Shown in pieces: positions 26,903 through 36,195 of a DNA stretch of 64,000 nt. Origin of the DNA: Rhodoferax saidenbachensis. Its GTDB lineage: Bacteria; Pseudomonadota; Gammaproteobacteria; Burkholderiales; Burkholderiaceae_C. The notes under the pieces are model-generated. The model saw only the letters and a program-made list of their open reading frames with translations. It was not told the DNA's origin and ran no database searches. The translations under genes were made by a program, and so were the position numbers. The stretch is from the NCBI RefSeq assembly GCF_001955715.1, contig NZ_CP019239.1:2170001-2234000 (forward strand), in the 5' to 3' direction. Each line of letters starts with the position of its first letter. The stretch's first letter is position 1.

Positions 26903-27385
26903 ATGAAACACCGCGCACTGCTGAATCTCACTGTCTCCGCCCTGGTGATGACCGCTGGCTGGGCCCACAGCGCCCAAGCGGAAACTGTGATGGAGACGAT
27001 TGCCCACAACCCAAATCTGACCACGGCGGCCAAACTGATCCAGGACGCCGGCTTGGCTGACTCTTTGGGCGGTGCCGGTCCTGTGACCGTGTTCGCTCCC
27101 AGCAATGCCGCCTTCAGCGCGATTCCCGCAGGCAAGCTGGCCGAGCTGGCAGGTAACAAGGAAATGCTCAAGGCTGTCCTGAACTACCACGTGGTCGCTG
27201 CCAACCTGACTTCCGACGCCATCAACAACGGCCCGCAGAAGACCGCTACCGGTGACAGCATCTCCTTGTACAAGGCTGGCACCTTCTTGACCGTCGAAAG
27301 CGCCGTGGTGACCCAGGCTGACCTCAAGGCATCCAACGGCGTGGTGCAAGTCATCGACACGGTCCTCATGCCGCCCAAGAAGTAA
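26903..27385 (+). CDS. Secreted fasciclin (FAS1) domain protein
   Basis: 160 residues: signal peptide ending near AQA (about 26), then one FAS1 domain with its two conserved boxes (GPVTVFAPSNAAFSAIP and LNYHVV), closing with VQVIDTVLMPP. FAS1 domains mediate adhesion or protein contact outside the cytoplasm. An AAGGAA ribosome site precedes the ATG. The arsR gene follows after 39 bases with its own AAAAGGAG site and no visible terminator, so this gene appears to lead the arsenic operon, an unexpected setting. Confidence 0.9.
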   Translation: MKHRALLNLTVSALVMTAGWAHSAQAETVMETIAHNPNLTTAAKLIQDAGLADSLGGAGPVTVFAPSNAAFSAIPAGKLAELAGNKEMLKAVLNYHVVAANLTSDAINNGPQKTATGDSISLYKAGTFLTVESAVVTQADLKASNGVVQVIDTVLMPPKK

Positions 27386-27424
27386 CCGCTGGGCACTGAG
27401 GAACAAGATCAAAAGGAGCACGCC

Positions 27425-27748
27425 ATGGACGCAACGCAAACCGTAAAAGCCTTGGGCTCACTGGCCCATGAAACCCGCCTCGCGGTATTCAGGATGCTGG
27501 TGCAGGCCGGGCCGGAAGGCCTGACGCCCAGCGTCATTGCAGAGAAGCTGGACATGGCGGCGCCTCCTTTGTCTTTCCACCTCAAAGATCTGACCCAGTC
27601 TGGACTCATCGTTGCCCGCCCCGATGGTCGAAAAATCCACTACAGCGCCAACTTCACCGCCATGACCGAATTGGTCGGCTACCTCACCGAGAACTGCTGC
27701 GGCGGAGCTGTGTGCGAGGTGGATGCGGCGGGCGCGACTTGCTGCTAA
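27425..27748 (+). CDS. arsR: ArsR-family arsenic-responsive repressor
   Basis: 107 residues with the winged helix of the ArsR/SmtB family (PSVIAEKLDMAAPPLSFHL, then VARPDGRKIHYSA). The classical CVC site in the recognition helix is absent; instead cysteines gather at the C-terminus (ENCCGG, VCEV, TCC), as in the C-terminal-site ArsR subtypes. It should release DNA on binding As(III). Candidate operator at 26825-26842. A strong AAGGAG precedes the start. Confidence 0.92.
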   Translation: MDATQTVKALGSLAHETRLAVFRMLVQAGPEGLTPSVIAEKLDMAAPPLSFHLKDLTQSGLIVARPDGRKIHYSANFTAMTELVGYLTENCCGGAVCEVDAAGATCC

Positions 27749-27794
27749 GCCTGGCAAACCAGGCCTCCAACAAACCCTTTTTCGAGAGAACGTC

Positions 27795-28292
27795 ATGTCC
27801 GACAAAACCTACAACGTCTTGTTTCTGTGCACCGGCAACTCCGCCCGCAGCATCCTGGCCGAAGTCCAGCTCAATGCCCTGGGCCGCGGCAAGTTCAAAG
27901 CCTTCTCTGCAGGTAGCTACCCCAACGGCATCGTGAACCCGTTCGCCATTGAGTTCCTGGAGAGCAACGGTTTTCCCACCGAGGGCTTGCGCAGCAAGTC
28001 CTGGAACGAGTTTGCCGTAGAGACTGCCCCGGTCATGGACTATGTGATCACCGTGTGCGACCAAGCGGCCGGTGAACAATGCCCCTACTGGCCTGGTCAA
28101 CCCATGTCGGCTCACTGGGGTGTTCCTGACCCTGCGGCCGTCGAGGGGACGGATGACCAGAAGCGCCGCGCCTTCCGCGACACAGCCGCCATCATGCGCA
28201 AGCGTATCGACCTATTCACGGCGCTGCCAACGTCTTCTCTGGACCGCATGAGCCTCAAATCCAAACTGGACGAAATCGGCAAAACGGAATGA
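27795..28292 (+). CDS. arsC: Arsenate reductase, low-molecular-weight phosphatase (thioredoxin-linked) type
   Basis: 165 residues. The phosphatase-like loop CTGNSARS (C12) holds the catalytic cysteine; further cysteines in VCDQAAGEQCP can serve in the disulfide relay. It reduces As(V) to As(III). The ATG at 27795 begins the conserved fold. The stop overlaps the aquaporin start by 4 bases. A second, unrelated arsenate reductase lies two genes on. Confidence 0.92.
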   Translation: MSDKTYNVLFLCTGNSARSILAEVQLNALGRGKFKAFSAGSYPNGIVNPFAIEFLESNGFPTEGLRSKSWNEFAVETAPVMDYVITVCDQAAGEQCPYWPGQPMSAHWGVPDPAAVEGTDDQKRRAFRDTAAIMRKRIDLFTALPTSSLDRMSLKSKLDEIGKTE

Positions 28293-28969
28293 ACTGGCGA
28301 AGAGAATTTGTAGCCGAGTTCATCGGCACGGCCATGCTGTTGGCCACGGTGGTGGGCTCCGGCATCATGGGGGAGCGACTGGCGGGCGGCAATGTCGCCG
28401 TGGCACTACTAGCCAATACCCTAGCCACGGGCGCGGCGCTGATCGCCTTGATCGCCACCTTTGGACCCACGTCAGGGGCGCACTTCAACCCCTTGGTGAC
28501 ATTCACCGAGGTGGCGTTGAAACGTGCGAGCTGGAGCAAGGCGTCGGTCTACCTGGTCGCCCAGGTGTTGGGGGCCATCGCTGGTGTGATGGCGGCCCAC
28601 TACATGTTTGAGCTGCCGCTGCTGATGGAGTCCGCCCATGTGCGTACCGGCACCCACCAGTGGTGGAGTGAAATCGTGGCCTCGTTTGGCCTGCTGACCG
28701 TCATCCTGAATGTTGCCAAAACCCGTCCCGACTTCGTACCAGTTGCGGTGGGGGCGTACATCACCGCAGCCTACTGGTTCACCGCGTCCACCTCGTTTGC
28801 CAACCCGGCCGTCACCATTGCGCGGTCGCTGACCGACACCTTCTCCGGCATTCGCCCGACAGATGTGGCGGGCTTCATCCTGAGCCAGGTGGTGGGCGCC
28901 GCCTTGGCCCTTGCGCTCTTCAAATGGTCGGAAGGTGCTGAGCCGACAACAACCAATTCTCCTCGATGA
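28289..28969 (+). CDS. Aquaporin family channel (AqpS-like) in ars operon
   Basis: 226 residues, six membrane segments and two pore half-helices: the first is HFNPLVTF (NPL in place of NPA), the second FANPAVTIAR (canonical). Aquaglyceroporins in ars operons, such as AqpS, let As(III) produced by ArsC leave down its gradient. The gene overlaps both arsC genes by 4 bases, which supports this role. Altered first NPA is seen in that group. Confidence 0.88.
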   Translation: MNWRREFVAEFIGTAMLLATVVGSGIMGERLAGGNVAVALLANTLATGAALIALIATFGPTSGAHFNPLVTFTEVALKRASWSKASVYLVAQVLGAIAGVMAAHYMFELPLLMESAHVRTGTHQWWSEIVASFGLLTVILNVAKTRPDFVPVAVGAYITAAYWFTASTSFANPAVTIARSLTDTFSGIRPTDVAGFILSQVVGAALALALFKWSEGAEPTTTNSPR

Positions 28970-29397
28970 ACCTTATGTCCACCATCACGATTTATCACAA
29001 CCCCGCCTGCGGGACCTCCCGCAACACCCTGGCTCTGATCCGCAACTCCGGTGAAGAGCCCGAAGTCATCGAGTACCTGCAAACCCCACCCAGCAAGGCC
29101 ACGCTGCAGTCCCTGATCGCCGCCATGGGCATCGCCCCTCGCGCACTCCTCCGAGAAAAAGGCACTCCCTTCGACGAGCTGGGCCTGGCAGATCCCAAGT
29201 GGACCGATGACCAATTGGTGGACTTCATGTTGGAGCATCCCATCCTGATCAACCGCCCAGTGGTGGTCACACCCCTAGGCACCCGGCTGTGCCGCCCCAG
29301 CGAAGCGGTGCTGGACATACTACCCAACGCACAGCAAGCGGCGTTTACCAAGGAAGACGGCGAGAAGGTGATCGACGACAAGGGCCAACGTGTCTGA
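28966..29397 (+). CDS. Arsenate reductase, glutaredoxin-linked type
   Basis: 143 residues. The ArsC/Spx fold is recognised by [13 protein letters not shown] with the catalytic cysteine, and by [16 protein letters not shown], bearing the arginines that bind arsenate. Uses glutathione and glutaredoxin to reduce As(V). The ATG at 28966 overlaps the previous stop; an ATG at 28975 fits the usual family start better. It is the second arsenate reductase of this operon and of a different fold from the first. Confidence 0.9.
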   Translation: MNLMSTITIYHNPACGTSRNTLALIRNSGEEPEVIEYLQTPPSKATLQSLIAAMGIAPRALLREKGTPFDELGLADPKWTDDQLVDFMLEHPILINRPVVVTPLGTRLCRPSEAVLDILPNAQQAAFTKEDGEKVIDDKGQRV

Positions 29398-30112
29398 AAT
29401 CTCTTCGCCTTCCAGCAACCTGGACGCTGCGTGCTTCCAGATCCCGAACCAAACGCCGCTGCAGCCGGCCAAGGTGTCCACTCACGCGCCACGCATCTTG
29501 ATGCTCTATGGCTCGCTGCGCGAGCGTTCGTACAGCAAGCTCCTGACCCTGGAAGCCACCAGGCTGTTGGAGTCCATGGGGGCAGAGGTCAGGATCTTCG
29601 ATCCCGAAGGCCTGCCGCAACCCGATGGTGCTCCAGAGAGCCACCCCAAGGTGCTGGAACTCCGAGAACTGGCGACCTGGTCCGAAGGCATGGTGTGGAC
29701 TTCGCCCGAACGCCACGGTGCCATGACCGGCATTATGAAAAGCCAGATCGACTGGATTCCGTTGTCGCAAGGGGCAGTGCGCCCCACCCAAGGCAAGACG
29801 CTGGCCGTGATGGAGGTCAGCGGTGGTTCGCAGTCCTTCAATGCCGTCAACCAGATGCGTGTCCTGGGGCGCTGGATGCGCATGATCACCATCCCCAACC
29901 AAAGCTCGGTGGCCAAAGCCTTCGCAGAGTTTGACGAAGCGGGGCGCATGAAGCCGTCGGCGTTCTATGACCGCGTGGTGGACGTGATGGAAGAGCTGGT
30001 CAAGTTCACGCTGTTGACGCGCGATGTTTCGCCCTACCTGGTGGACCGCTACAGCGAGCGCAAAGAAACGGCTGCGGAACTGTCCAAGCGCGTCAACCAG
30101 CGCTCCATTTGA
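29390..30112 (+). CDS. arsH: ArsH, NADPH-dependent organoarsenical oxidase / FMN reductase
   Basis: 240 residues beginning with GTG and overlapping the preceding stop by 8 bases. The flavin-binding start [16 protein letters not shown] and the segments [18 protein letters not shown] and [13 protein letters not shown] are characteristic of ArsH. The enzyme oxidises trivalent methyl and aromatic arsenicals to less toxic pentavalent forms. Its presence points to resistance beyond inorganic arsenic. Confidence 0.93.
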   Translation: MSEISSPSSNLDAACFQIPNQTPLQPAKVSTHAPRILMLYGSLRERSYSKLLTLEATRLLESMGAEVRIFDPEGLPQPDGAPESHPKVLELRELATWSEGMVWTSPERHGAMTGIMKSQIDWIPLSQGAVRPTQGKTLAVMEVSGGSQSFNAVNQMRVLGRWMRMITIPNQSSVAKAFAEFDEAGRMKPSAFYDRVVDVMEELVKFTLLTRDVSPYLVDRYSERKETAAELSKRVNQRSI

Positions 30113-30117
30113 ACGTC

Positions 30118-31302
30118 ATGCCTCTGAGCGGCCCCACCACCACGGTACTGAAGCTGGGTACAGCGCAGACGCTGGCGTGGGCCTCCACCTACTACCTGCC
30201 CGCCATCCTGGCCGCACCCATAGCCCGCGAATTGGGTGTGAGCGTTGCGACAGTGTTCGCCGCGTTCTCCGCCGGGCTGGTGATCACCGGCATTCTGGGG
30301 CCACGCGCCGGGCGTGCAATTGACACTCTGGGCGGTCGTCCCGTTCTGGCATTGAGCAATCTGCTGTTTGCGGTGGGCCTCGCGTTGCTGGGTTTAGCCA
30401 ATGGACCGTTGAGCCTGTTTGCCGCCTGGATAGTGATTGGCATTGGCATGTCGGGCGGCTTGTATGAAGCGGCCTTCGCCACGCTGGTTCGTATGTATGG
30501 ACGTGACTCACGCAGCGTGATCACCGGCATCACTTTGCTGGCTGGTTTTGCCAGCACGGTAGGTTGGCCGCTGTCCACCGCGCTGGAGGCCTGGATAGGT
30601 TGGCGCGGCACCTGCTTTGCGTGGGCCGGGTTGCACCTGTTGATTGCGCTACCGCTGAACCTTTCATTGCCCAAGTTGGCTGCAGTTGATGCGCCTGAAG
30701 TAGACCCATCAAACGACACCAGACCAGAGCAGCAAACCGTCGTCCCGATGAAAAGCGCAGTGCTGCTGGCCTTGGTGTTTGCGATTACCTGGTTTATCAG
30801 CACGGCGATGGCGGCCCACTTGCCAATGCTACTGACCACCAGCGGCGTCAGCCTGGGCATGGCAGTCACGGCGGGAGCGCTGATCGGGCCTGCGCAAGTG
30901 GCTGGCCGACTGCTGGAGTTTGGAGTGCTGCGTCATATGCACCCATTGCTCAGCGCACGGATTGCGTCTGCAATGCATCCGATAGGCGCCGTGGTACTGG
31001 CCATCGTCGGCGCACCTTCGGCCATTCTGTTCGCCATATTTCACGGCGCTGGCAACGGAATATTGACGATCGCCAAAGGCACACTGCCCCTGGTGCTGTT
31101 TGGGCCGCAGGGCTATGGCGAACGCCAAGGCCTTCTGATGGTTCCCGCGCGGCTGGCGCAGGCCCTGGCACCCTGGCTGTTTGGCCTGTGCGTGGAGCAG
31201 TGGGGCGCAGGTGCGCTGTGGGTGTCAGCAGCGATGGGTACTGTGGCCATGTTCGCACTCTGGATGCTCTCGCAATCGGGTACCACGGCATACAAAGACT
31301 AA
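30118..31302 (+). CDS. MFS transporter of the ars operon, probable arsenical exporter
   Basis: 394 residues with about twelve membrane segments. The major facilitator loop GRAIDTLGGRPVLAL lies after helix 2. MFS proteins in ars operons include ArsJ and ArsK; no gapdh gene is adjacent, so ArsJ is unlikely, while an ArsK-like As(III)/Sb(III) or organoarsenical exporter is possible. ATG at 30118 follows the arsH stop by 5 bases; a TTG at 30109 overlaps it. No arsB or acr3 is seen in the operon, so this may be its main exporter. Confidence 0.78.
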   Translation: MPLSGPTTTVLKLGTAQTLAWASTYYLPAILAAPIARELGVSVATVFAAFSAGLVITGILGPRAGRAIDTLGGRPVLALSNLLFAVGLALLGLANGPLSLFAAWIVIGIGMSGGLYEAAFATLVRMYGRDSRSVITGITLLAGFASTVGWPLSTALEAWIGWRGTCFAWAGLHLLIALPLNLSLPKLAAVDAPEVDPSNDTRPEQQTVVPMKSAVLLALVFAITWFISTAMAAHLPMLLTTSGVSLGMAVTAGALIGPAQVAGRLLEFGVLRHMHPLLSARIASAMHPIGAVVLAIVGAPSAILFAIFHGAGNGILTIAKGTLPLVLFGPQGYGERQGLLMVPARLAQALAPWLFGLCVEQWGAGALWVSAAMGTVAMFALWMLSQSGTTAYKD

Positions 31303-31385
31303 GAAGTGCGAATGTTTGACCTTGCGCAAACATCTGCAACGCAGAGTGCGTTGGGGTACGTACAAAACCCAGCCCTTCTGCGAAC

Positions 31386-33185
31386 ATGCCCAGCATGGAT
31401 ACAAGAAAAGAATTGAACGCGACTCCTCTGGGTTTACTGACCCACCCTACGCGATACCTTTTCTTTACCGGCAAAGGCGGCGTTGGCAAAACCTCGCTGT
31501 CCACCGCCTGTGCCATCACCCTGGCCGATGCGGGCCAGCGGGTGCTGCTGGTCAGCACCGACGCGGCCAGCAATCTGGACGAGATGCTGGGCATCACGCT
31601 GGCAAACACGCCGGTACCAGTACCCGGTGTGCCCGGCTTGTCGGTGCTCAATATCGACCCCGATACCGCCGCCGAGTCATACCGCTTGCGCGTGCTGGCG
31701 CAGCTCGATGCCCGTAGTAGCGAAGAAGACCGCACCCAGGTGCGCGAACAACTCTCTGGCTCGTGTACCACCGAGATTGCGTCGTTTGACGAGTTTGCCA
31801 GCCTACTCAGTGGTGAAGCAAAGGACTACGACCACGTGGTGTTCGACACCGCGCCTACCGGCCACACGCTGCGGCTTTTGAGCCTGCCCAAAGCCTGGAC
31901 CGGTTTTCTGGAAGGTAACGGCCGCGGCGCCTCGTGCCTGGGCCCCTACTCTGGCCTGAAGATGCAGGAGGCCCGCTTTGCGATAGCCTTGAAGACACTG
32001 AGCGATGCCGCCCAAACCACAGTGGTGCTCGTCACCCGCCCCGAACAAGGCGCGATGGCTGAAGCAGCGCGCACCTCCTGGGAGCTGCAGCAATTGGGCC
32101 TGAGCAACCAGCGCCTGGCCATCAATGGCATCTTCCGTGCCACTGGAACGGGCGATACGGTAGCTCTGGCCTTTGAGGCCACCGGGCAACAGGCTTTGCA
32201 GAACATGCCCGCCGCGCTACAGGCACTGCCCCAAGACCGCATTGCGCTGCGTGCATTCGACACGGTAGGTCTGTCTGCGCTGCGCGCCCTGCTGGGCAAC
32301 TCGGACCCTGTAATTCAGTCCACCGCGCAAGTGTTGGCAAAAGCACCCACGCCCGACTACCCGCAGCTGGGTGCGCTGGTTGATGTGTTGTCGCAAGCGG
32401 GGCATGGGCTGATCATGGTCATGGGCAAAGGCGGCGTGGGCAAGACCACGATTGCCGCTGCGCTGGCACTGGGCTTGGTGCAGCGCGGGCATACCGTGCA
32501 CCTGAGCACTACTGACCCCGCAGCCCACCTTGCCAGCACGCTGGAAGGGCAAGTGCCCGGCTTGCAAGTGGACCGCATTGACCCTAAGGCGGAAACACAA
32601 AAGTACATCGAGAAGATGCTCACAGCCAAGTCCCCAGGAATGGACACTGCAAGCATTGCATTGCTGAAAGAAGACTTGAAGTCCCCCTGCACCGAAGAGG
32701 TAGCGGTGTTCCATGCGTTCTCGCGCATCGTGTCGGAGGCGCGCAGTGCCTATGTGGTGCTGGACACAGCGCCGACTGGCCACTCGCTGCTGCTGATGGA
32801 CACAACCGGCGCGTACCACCGTCAGATAGAACGCGAATACAGTGGAAAAACTACCGCGCACCTCGTAACTCCACTAATGCGCCTGCAAGACCCCCAACAT
32901 ACGCAAATCGTGCTGGTGACATTGCCCGAAGTCACGCCGGTGTCGCAAGCTGCAGCGCTGCAGGACGACCTGCGCCGCGCAGGTATTGAACCCTACGCCT
33001 GGGTGGTCAACCGCAGCATTGCAGCTGCGGGCACGTCCGACCCGTTGCTTGCGGCTCGCCTTGTCGGCGAACATAAGCAGTTGGAGCGCATCGCCAATGG
33101 GTTGTCCAAAATGACGTATATCGTTCCTTGGCTGGCCGAGCCGCCTGTAGGCGTAACAGCGCTGGGATCTATGGTTATGCTATGA
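31386..33185 (+). CDS. arsA: ArsA arsenical pump ATPase, tandem-domain
   Basis: 599 residues built of two homologous halves, each with a P-loop (GKGGVGKTSLST near 28-39 and GKGGVGKTTIAA near 346-357) and the DTAPTGHTLRLL / DTAPTGHSLLLM signature. ArsA normally energises the ArsB channel and receives As(III) from ArsD. Cysteines are present in SCTTE and PCTEE, matching metal-site positions. Neither arsB nor arsD lies in the window. The gene follows the MFS transporter by 83 bases. Confidence 0.93.
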   Translation: MPSMDTRKELNATPLGLLTHPTRYLFFTGKGGVGKTSLSTACAITLADAGQRVLLVSTDAASNLDEMLGITLANTPVPVPGVPGLSVLNIDPDTAAESYRLRVLAQLDARSSEEDRTQVREQLSGSCTTEIASFDEFASLLSGEAKDYDHVVFDTAPTGHTLRLLSLPKAWTGFLEGNGRGASCLGPYSGLKMQEARFAIALKTLSDAAQTTVVLVTRPEQGAMAEAARTSWELQQLGLSNQRLAINGIFRATGTGDTVALAFEATGQQALQNMPAALQALPQDRIALRAFDTVGLSALRALLGNSDPVIQSTAQVLAKAPTPDYPQLGALVDVLSQAGHGLIMVMGKGGVGKTTIAAALALGLVQRGHTVHLSTTDPAAHLASTLEGQVPGLQVDRIDPKAETQKYIEKMLTAKSPGMDTASIALLKEDLKSPCTEEVAVFHAFSRIVSEARSAYVVLDTAPTGHSLLLMDTTGAYHRQIEREYSGKTTAHLVTPLMRLQDPQHTQIVLVTLPEVTPVSQAAALQDDLRRAGIEPYAWVVNRSIAAAGTSDPLLAARLVGEHKQLERIANGLSKMTYIVPWLAEPPVGVTALGSMVML

Positions 33186-33428
33186 AACGCTTAGCATGCT
33201 GGGCATATTCATCGGGTGCTACAAACTGATTTAGCTGATTCGTACCCGCCTGGCACGCCAGTCCTGAATGTCAGCTATCTGGCCATGAGTCTGAGGTCAC
33301 CGACTTCCGCTTTGGGTCGAGAGTGAATGGTCAGCTTGCGCCAACGCCCCAAATAGGGGTGGTGGATTTGAATGCGAATACTCAGTTGGGTGAGACGCTT
33401 CTACCAAACGCTATTCGGATACGACCAT

Positions 33429-34412
33429 TCAAAAAGCGACACTAAAAGACCAGCGCAGGTCGATTGCGGTTGCCAAATCCGGCTGAACAAGCGTGATAAC
33501 CGCACCCGCAGCGATCATGCAATCTGAAGGCAGACAGGTCGCCGTCTGAGACTCATGCATCAGCTTGTTTCGCACTCGCTTTCGCAAGTCGTCTAGTTCA
33601 GAAAATAGTTCCGCGCTCATCAGACCGCGGGTTTTCAGCCTTCGAAGTACTGAGCTGATGGATGGTTGGTTGCTGTCAATTGTTTCACCTCCTAGTAATA
33701 GCATGTCTTTTACAGCTGCTTCAATGACAAACCACAGAAGTATGAAAGAGCTTCGAAAATCGTTCCTCGTAAAAGCAGACTTGGCCTGAGCAATAAAAGA
33801 CAGTCGTTTGATGAGCGTGGGATTTGAAATCGCGTGTTCAAATTGAGTTAGACCGGCTTCAATTGCATTTTCGGAAACGACAGTGCAGTTATCCCAACCA
33901 GTCCACTCAACGGACGGCATGGTTTTCTCATCTCCGCCTACGAGCCATCCGCTAGCCTGTTGCCTTGCCCTCACCCGAGAAATCTCTCCTATGTGCACGC
34001 GTCTAACTGGTCGTCCGCCTTGAATACCCACTCGGCATGTTTTATCGATTGATATCGAAGAGAGTTCAATGTTCCCCGATTGAGTGCACTTATTGGATTC
34101 CGACTCCATAAAGACTAGCAATGCATTGATGTAGTCGATGTGTTCCTCCCACCATTGCACAGCTCTATGGGTGTCCGACATGTTCGGCATGCTCGCTGAA
34201 AGTTCTTTGACTCTGAGCAGGATCAATCCATCGATGCAAATCAGTGCAGTAAATTGCTCAGACTCCATGCAGATCGCAATCTCTGGAACCATACCGGAAA
34301 GGCGCCATCCGTTCTCTTTGTCAAATACGTCGATGCGTTCGCCTACCCAAAAGCCTTTGTCGGTACAGAATCCAACAAAGTCTTCGATTTCCTCGTTTCT
34401 AAATTCCAGCAT
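33429..34412 (-). CDS. Hypothetical protein with HEPN-like R-x4-H motif
   Basis: 327 residues, not recognised as a whole. The C-terminal third is helical and contains RNKLMH (281-286), which fits the R-x4-6-H motif of HEPN nucleases, embedded in a helix after LDDLRKRV as in HEPN folds. The N-terminal part is mixed alpha/beta without known motif. A GAAGAG ribosome site precedes the ATG. Base composition seems lower in GC than the core genes. If a true HEPN protein it could be a ribonuclease in defence or toxin function; inference. Confidence 0.6.
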   Translation of the reverse strand: MLEFRNEEIEDFVGFCTDKGFWVGERIDVFDKENGWRLSGMVPEIAICMESEQFTALICIDGLILLRVKELSASMPNMSDTHRAVQWWEEHIDYINALLVFMESESNKCTQSGNIELSSISIDKTCRVGIQGGRPVRRVHIGEISRVRARQQASGWLVGGDEKTMPSVEWTGWDNCTVVSENAIEAGLTQFEHAISNPTLIKRLSFIAQAKSAFTRNDFRSSFILLWFVIEAAVKDMLLLGGETIDSNQPSISSVLRRLKTRGLMSAELFSELDDLRKRVRNKLMHESQTATCLPSDCMIAAGAVITLVQPDLATAIDLRWSFSVAF

Positions 34413-34503
34413 TATTCTCTTCGAGTCAGTGGCGTACGGCCCCTGAGAACGCTAATTTCACAAAAGAACAGCAATGGCAGCTGCAGCCCAATAGTGTCTG
34501 TGA

Positions 34504-34527
34504 AAGAAAAAGGCCCCTTAGGGCCTC
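34504..34527 (-). terminator. Rho-independent terminator
   Basis: On the minus strand the stem AGGCCC and GGGCCT, separated by TAAG, is followed by TTTTTC. It lies 160 bases beyond the stop of the 475-residue gene and before the start of the 327-residue gene, so these two are probably separate transcripts. Confidence 0.7.
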
Positions 34528-34682
34528 TTCTTGGCAAGCACGCAGGTGCTCATCTTGCGAGGTTCTGTTTCCCTTGCTAACCGCAAGACCTGGATTGCTC
34601 CAGGCAGCACGTTCGTATTCCACCCGCTCTCGAACCATCTTGTCGCGATTCTAGTTCTGATTGGATCCTACGAGATAGTGAG

Positions 34683-36110
34683 TTATTTGCGGCTAGGAGC
34701 AAGAGGCGGTTGCCATCCCGTCACTGGGCCAACATGCACACTGATTCCGTATGCATATTGGTCTTGGTGGTAGGGTGCACCGCGATACAGGATGACATTC
34801 GCAGATTTTTCCAGCTCACGATAAAGTTCATTGCCAGTTCCACAACTGTAGAGAAGCATGACGGTCAAGCGTTCGGTGCCACTTGTGGCGACAACCGTCA
34901 TGTAAAGCGCTCGCTCATCCGGCTCGCCAACTTCGACACTCCATCCGGCCTCTCGCAATGGGCGAACCAGGTCTCGAATGCAGTCCTCCGACAGGACCGC
35001 ACTGCGCAATGTGATGCCACCGTCAGTAGGCAATTCCGGTACAAGTCGTCCATGCTTCTGAAAATGCTCTTGTTCATTGAGATTCAGGGCCATCTGCATC
35101 TGGCCGCGAAACAACGCCTGCTGCCAAAGCAGCGTGCTGTCCTGGGTCATCTCTGGAAAAAAGAGTGACACCTGATTGGACTCGTCGTGCCACGACTCAA
35201 TCACACCAAGCGTTGCCAGTGCGACAACAAGCCGTTCGAAATTCGCTGATTGCTGCCAATCCGACGAGGTTCCGTGCGCGAATAAGTGACGATTCAGCCA
35301 AGTTGCACCATCGTACTTGTCTGTATTTTGGAAGAATGAGCCCTTCATCCATCTTTTGAATGTCTCAAACGCAAAGACACGTTCATCCTGTCCGAAAAGA
35401 TAGTCGATGCTCAGGTACTCACGAGGCACCCACATCCCATCGAAATGCAATCGAGCGGCAAGAGCACAAGCTCGGTCAAATACTCGATCGATCTGCTCTG
35501 GTAGCGGAAGATCCGACGAGTCGATGCTGATTCTCTTCATGGCACCTTCGACGACCGGTATCAAGGCTGCAATGCTGGACGCTCGATACCCGCTGTAAAA
35601 AGCCAAATATGCTTCCCTTGCAAGTGGCGCGTATTCAGCAAGACTCCGTGAGCAAGGTAACAGTTGGGCAATGCATACTGCCTGAAAAGCCAGCGTATAG
35701 ACCGTCGAAAAATGGTATCCAAACAACTCGACGGCCTGGTCACGCGAGCAATGCTCAGTCTCTTTGAGCAGCGCCTGATATTTCCCACGAGGTACCCATA
35801 GAGGTGAAAACCACTCCATTTTCTCCCACAAGGACGCGAGGCGCTCCGCCTTGACTTTAGTATCAAGCCACTTCGGGTCGTCGATATGAGAAATTTTTGG
35901 AAAGCATGCCGCGCCGCCTTCGACTCTTAGCACGATAGCTCTAGTGGTTTGAAATAGTCCAACATCGCGCTCAACGGCGTCAACAACGTCAAGCCCCATT
36001 TGTTGAGCCCAGAGTACAACGGTCTGCGCATCTAGGTCAGAGAGCTTCGGAAGACCGAGTACTTTTTTCCAAAGACCTGGAAATTGGGTTGGGTGCATCG
36101 CTTCAGTCAT
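34683..36110 (-). CDS. Large hypothetical protein with RHLFAH motif
   Basis: 475 residues from ATG at 36110; a longer frame to 36335 would run through the divergent gene and is rejected. Not recognised. The middle region has WLNRHLFAHGTS (R274 to H279), again the R-x4-H pattern of HEPN-type helical domains, similar to the NRHxxxHG of several abortive-infection proteins. The C-terminal 90 residues look alpha/beta. No membrane segment. It is transcribed divergently from the 348-residue gene, with 85 bases between starts. Confidence 0.6.
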   Translation of the reverse strand: MTEAMHPTQFPGLWKKVLGLPKLSDLDAQTVVLWAQQMGLDVVDAVERDVGLFQTTRAIVLRVEGGAACFPKISHIDDPKWLDTKVKAERLASLWEKMEWFSPLWVPRGKYQALLKETEHCSRDQAVELFGYHFSTVYTLAFQAVCIAQLLPCSRSLAEYAPLAREAYLAFYSGYRASSIAALIPVVEGAMKRISIDSSDLPLPEQIDRVFDRACALAARLHFDGMWVPREYLSIDYLFGQDERVFAFETFKRWMKGSFFQNTDKYDGATWLNRHLFAHGTSSDWQQSANFERLVVALATLGVIESWHDESNQVSLFFPEMTQDSTLLWQQALFRGQMQMALNLNEQEHFQKHGRLVPELPTDGGITLRSAVLSEDCIRDLVRPLREAGWSVEVGEPDERALYMTVVATSGTERLTVMLLYSCGTGNELYRELEKSANVILYRGAPYHQDQYAYGISVHVGPVTGWQPPLAPSRK

Positions 36111-36195
36111 ATCGTCATTTGTAGGATGGCCGCCTATTTGGCAAAGTGCTTTCTTCCGACATTGTTTAGCATAGTCATTCTTGTGAAGGCAACCG

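Noticed and set aside
34426..34638. 70-codon minus-strand frame over the terminator
   Set aside because: Contains the Rho-independent hairpin and has no domain; not coding.
34413..34682. Possible tRNA-like or tmRNA-like sequence near the terminator
   Set aside because: Some paired segments are visible but no cloverleaf, anticodon arm or T-loop consensus could be built.
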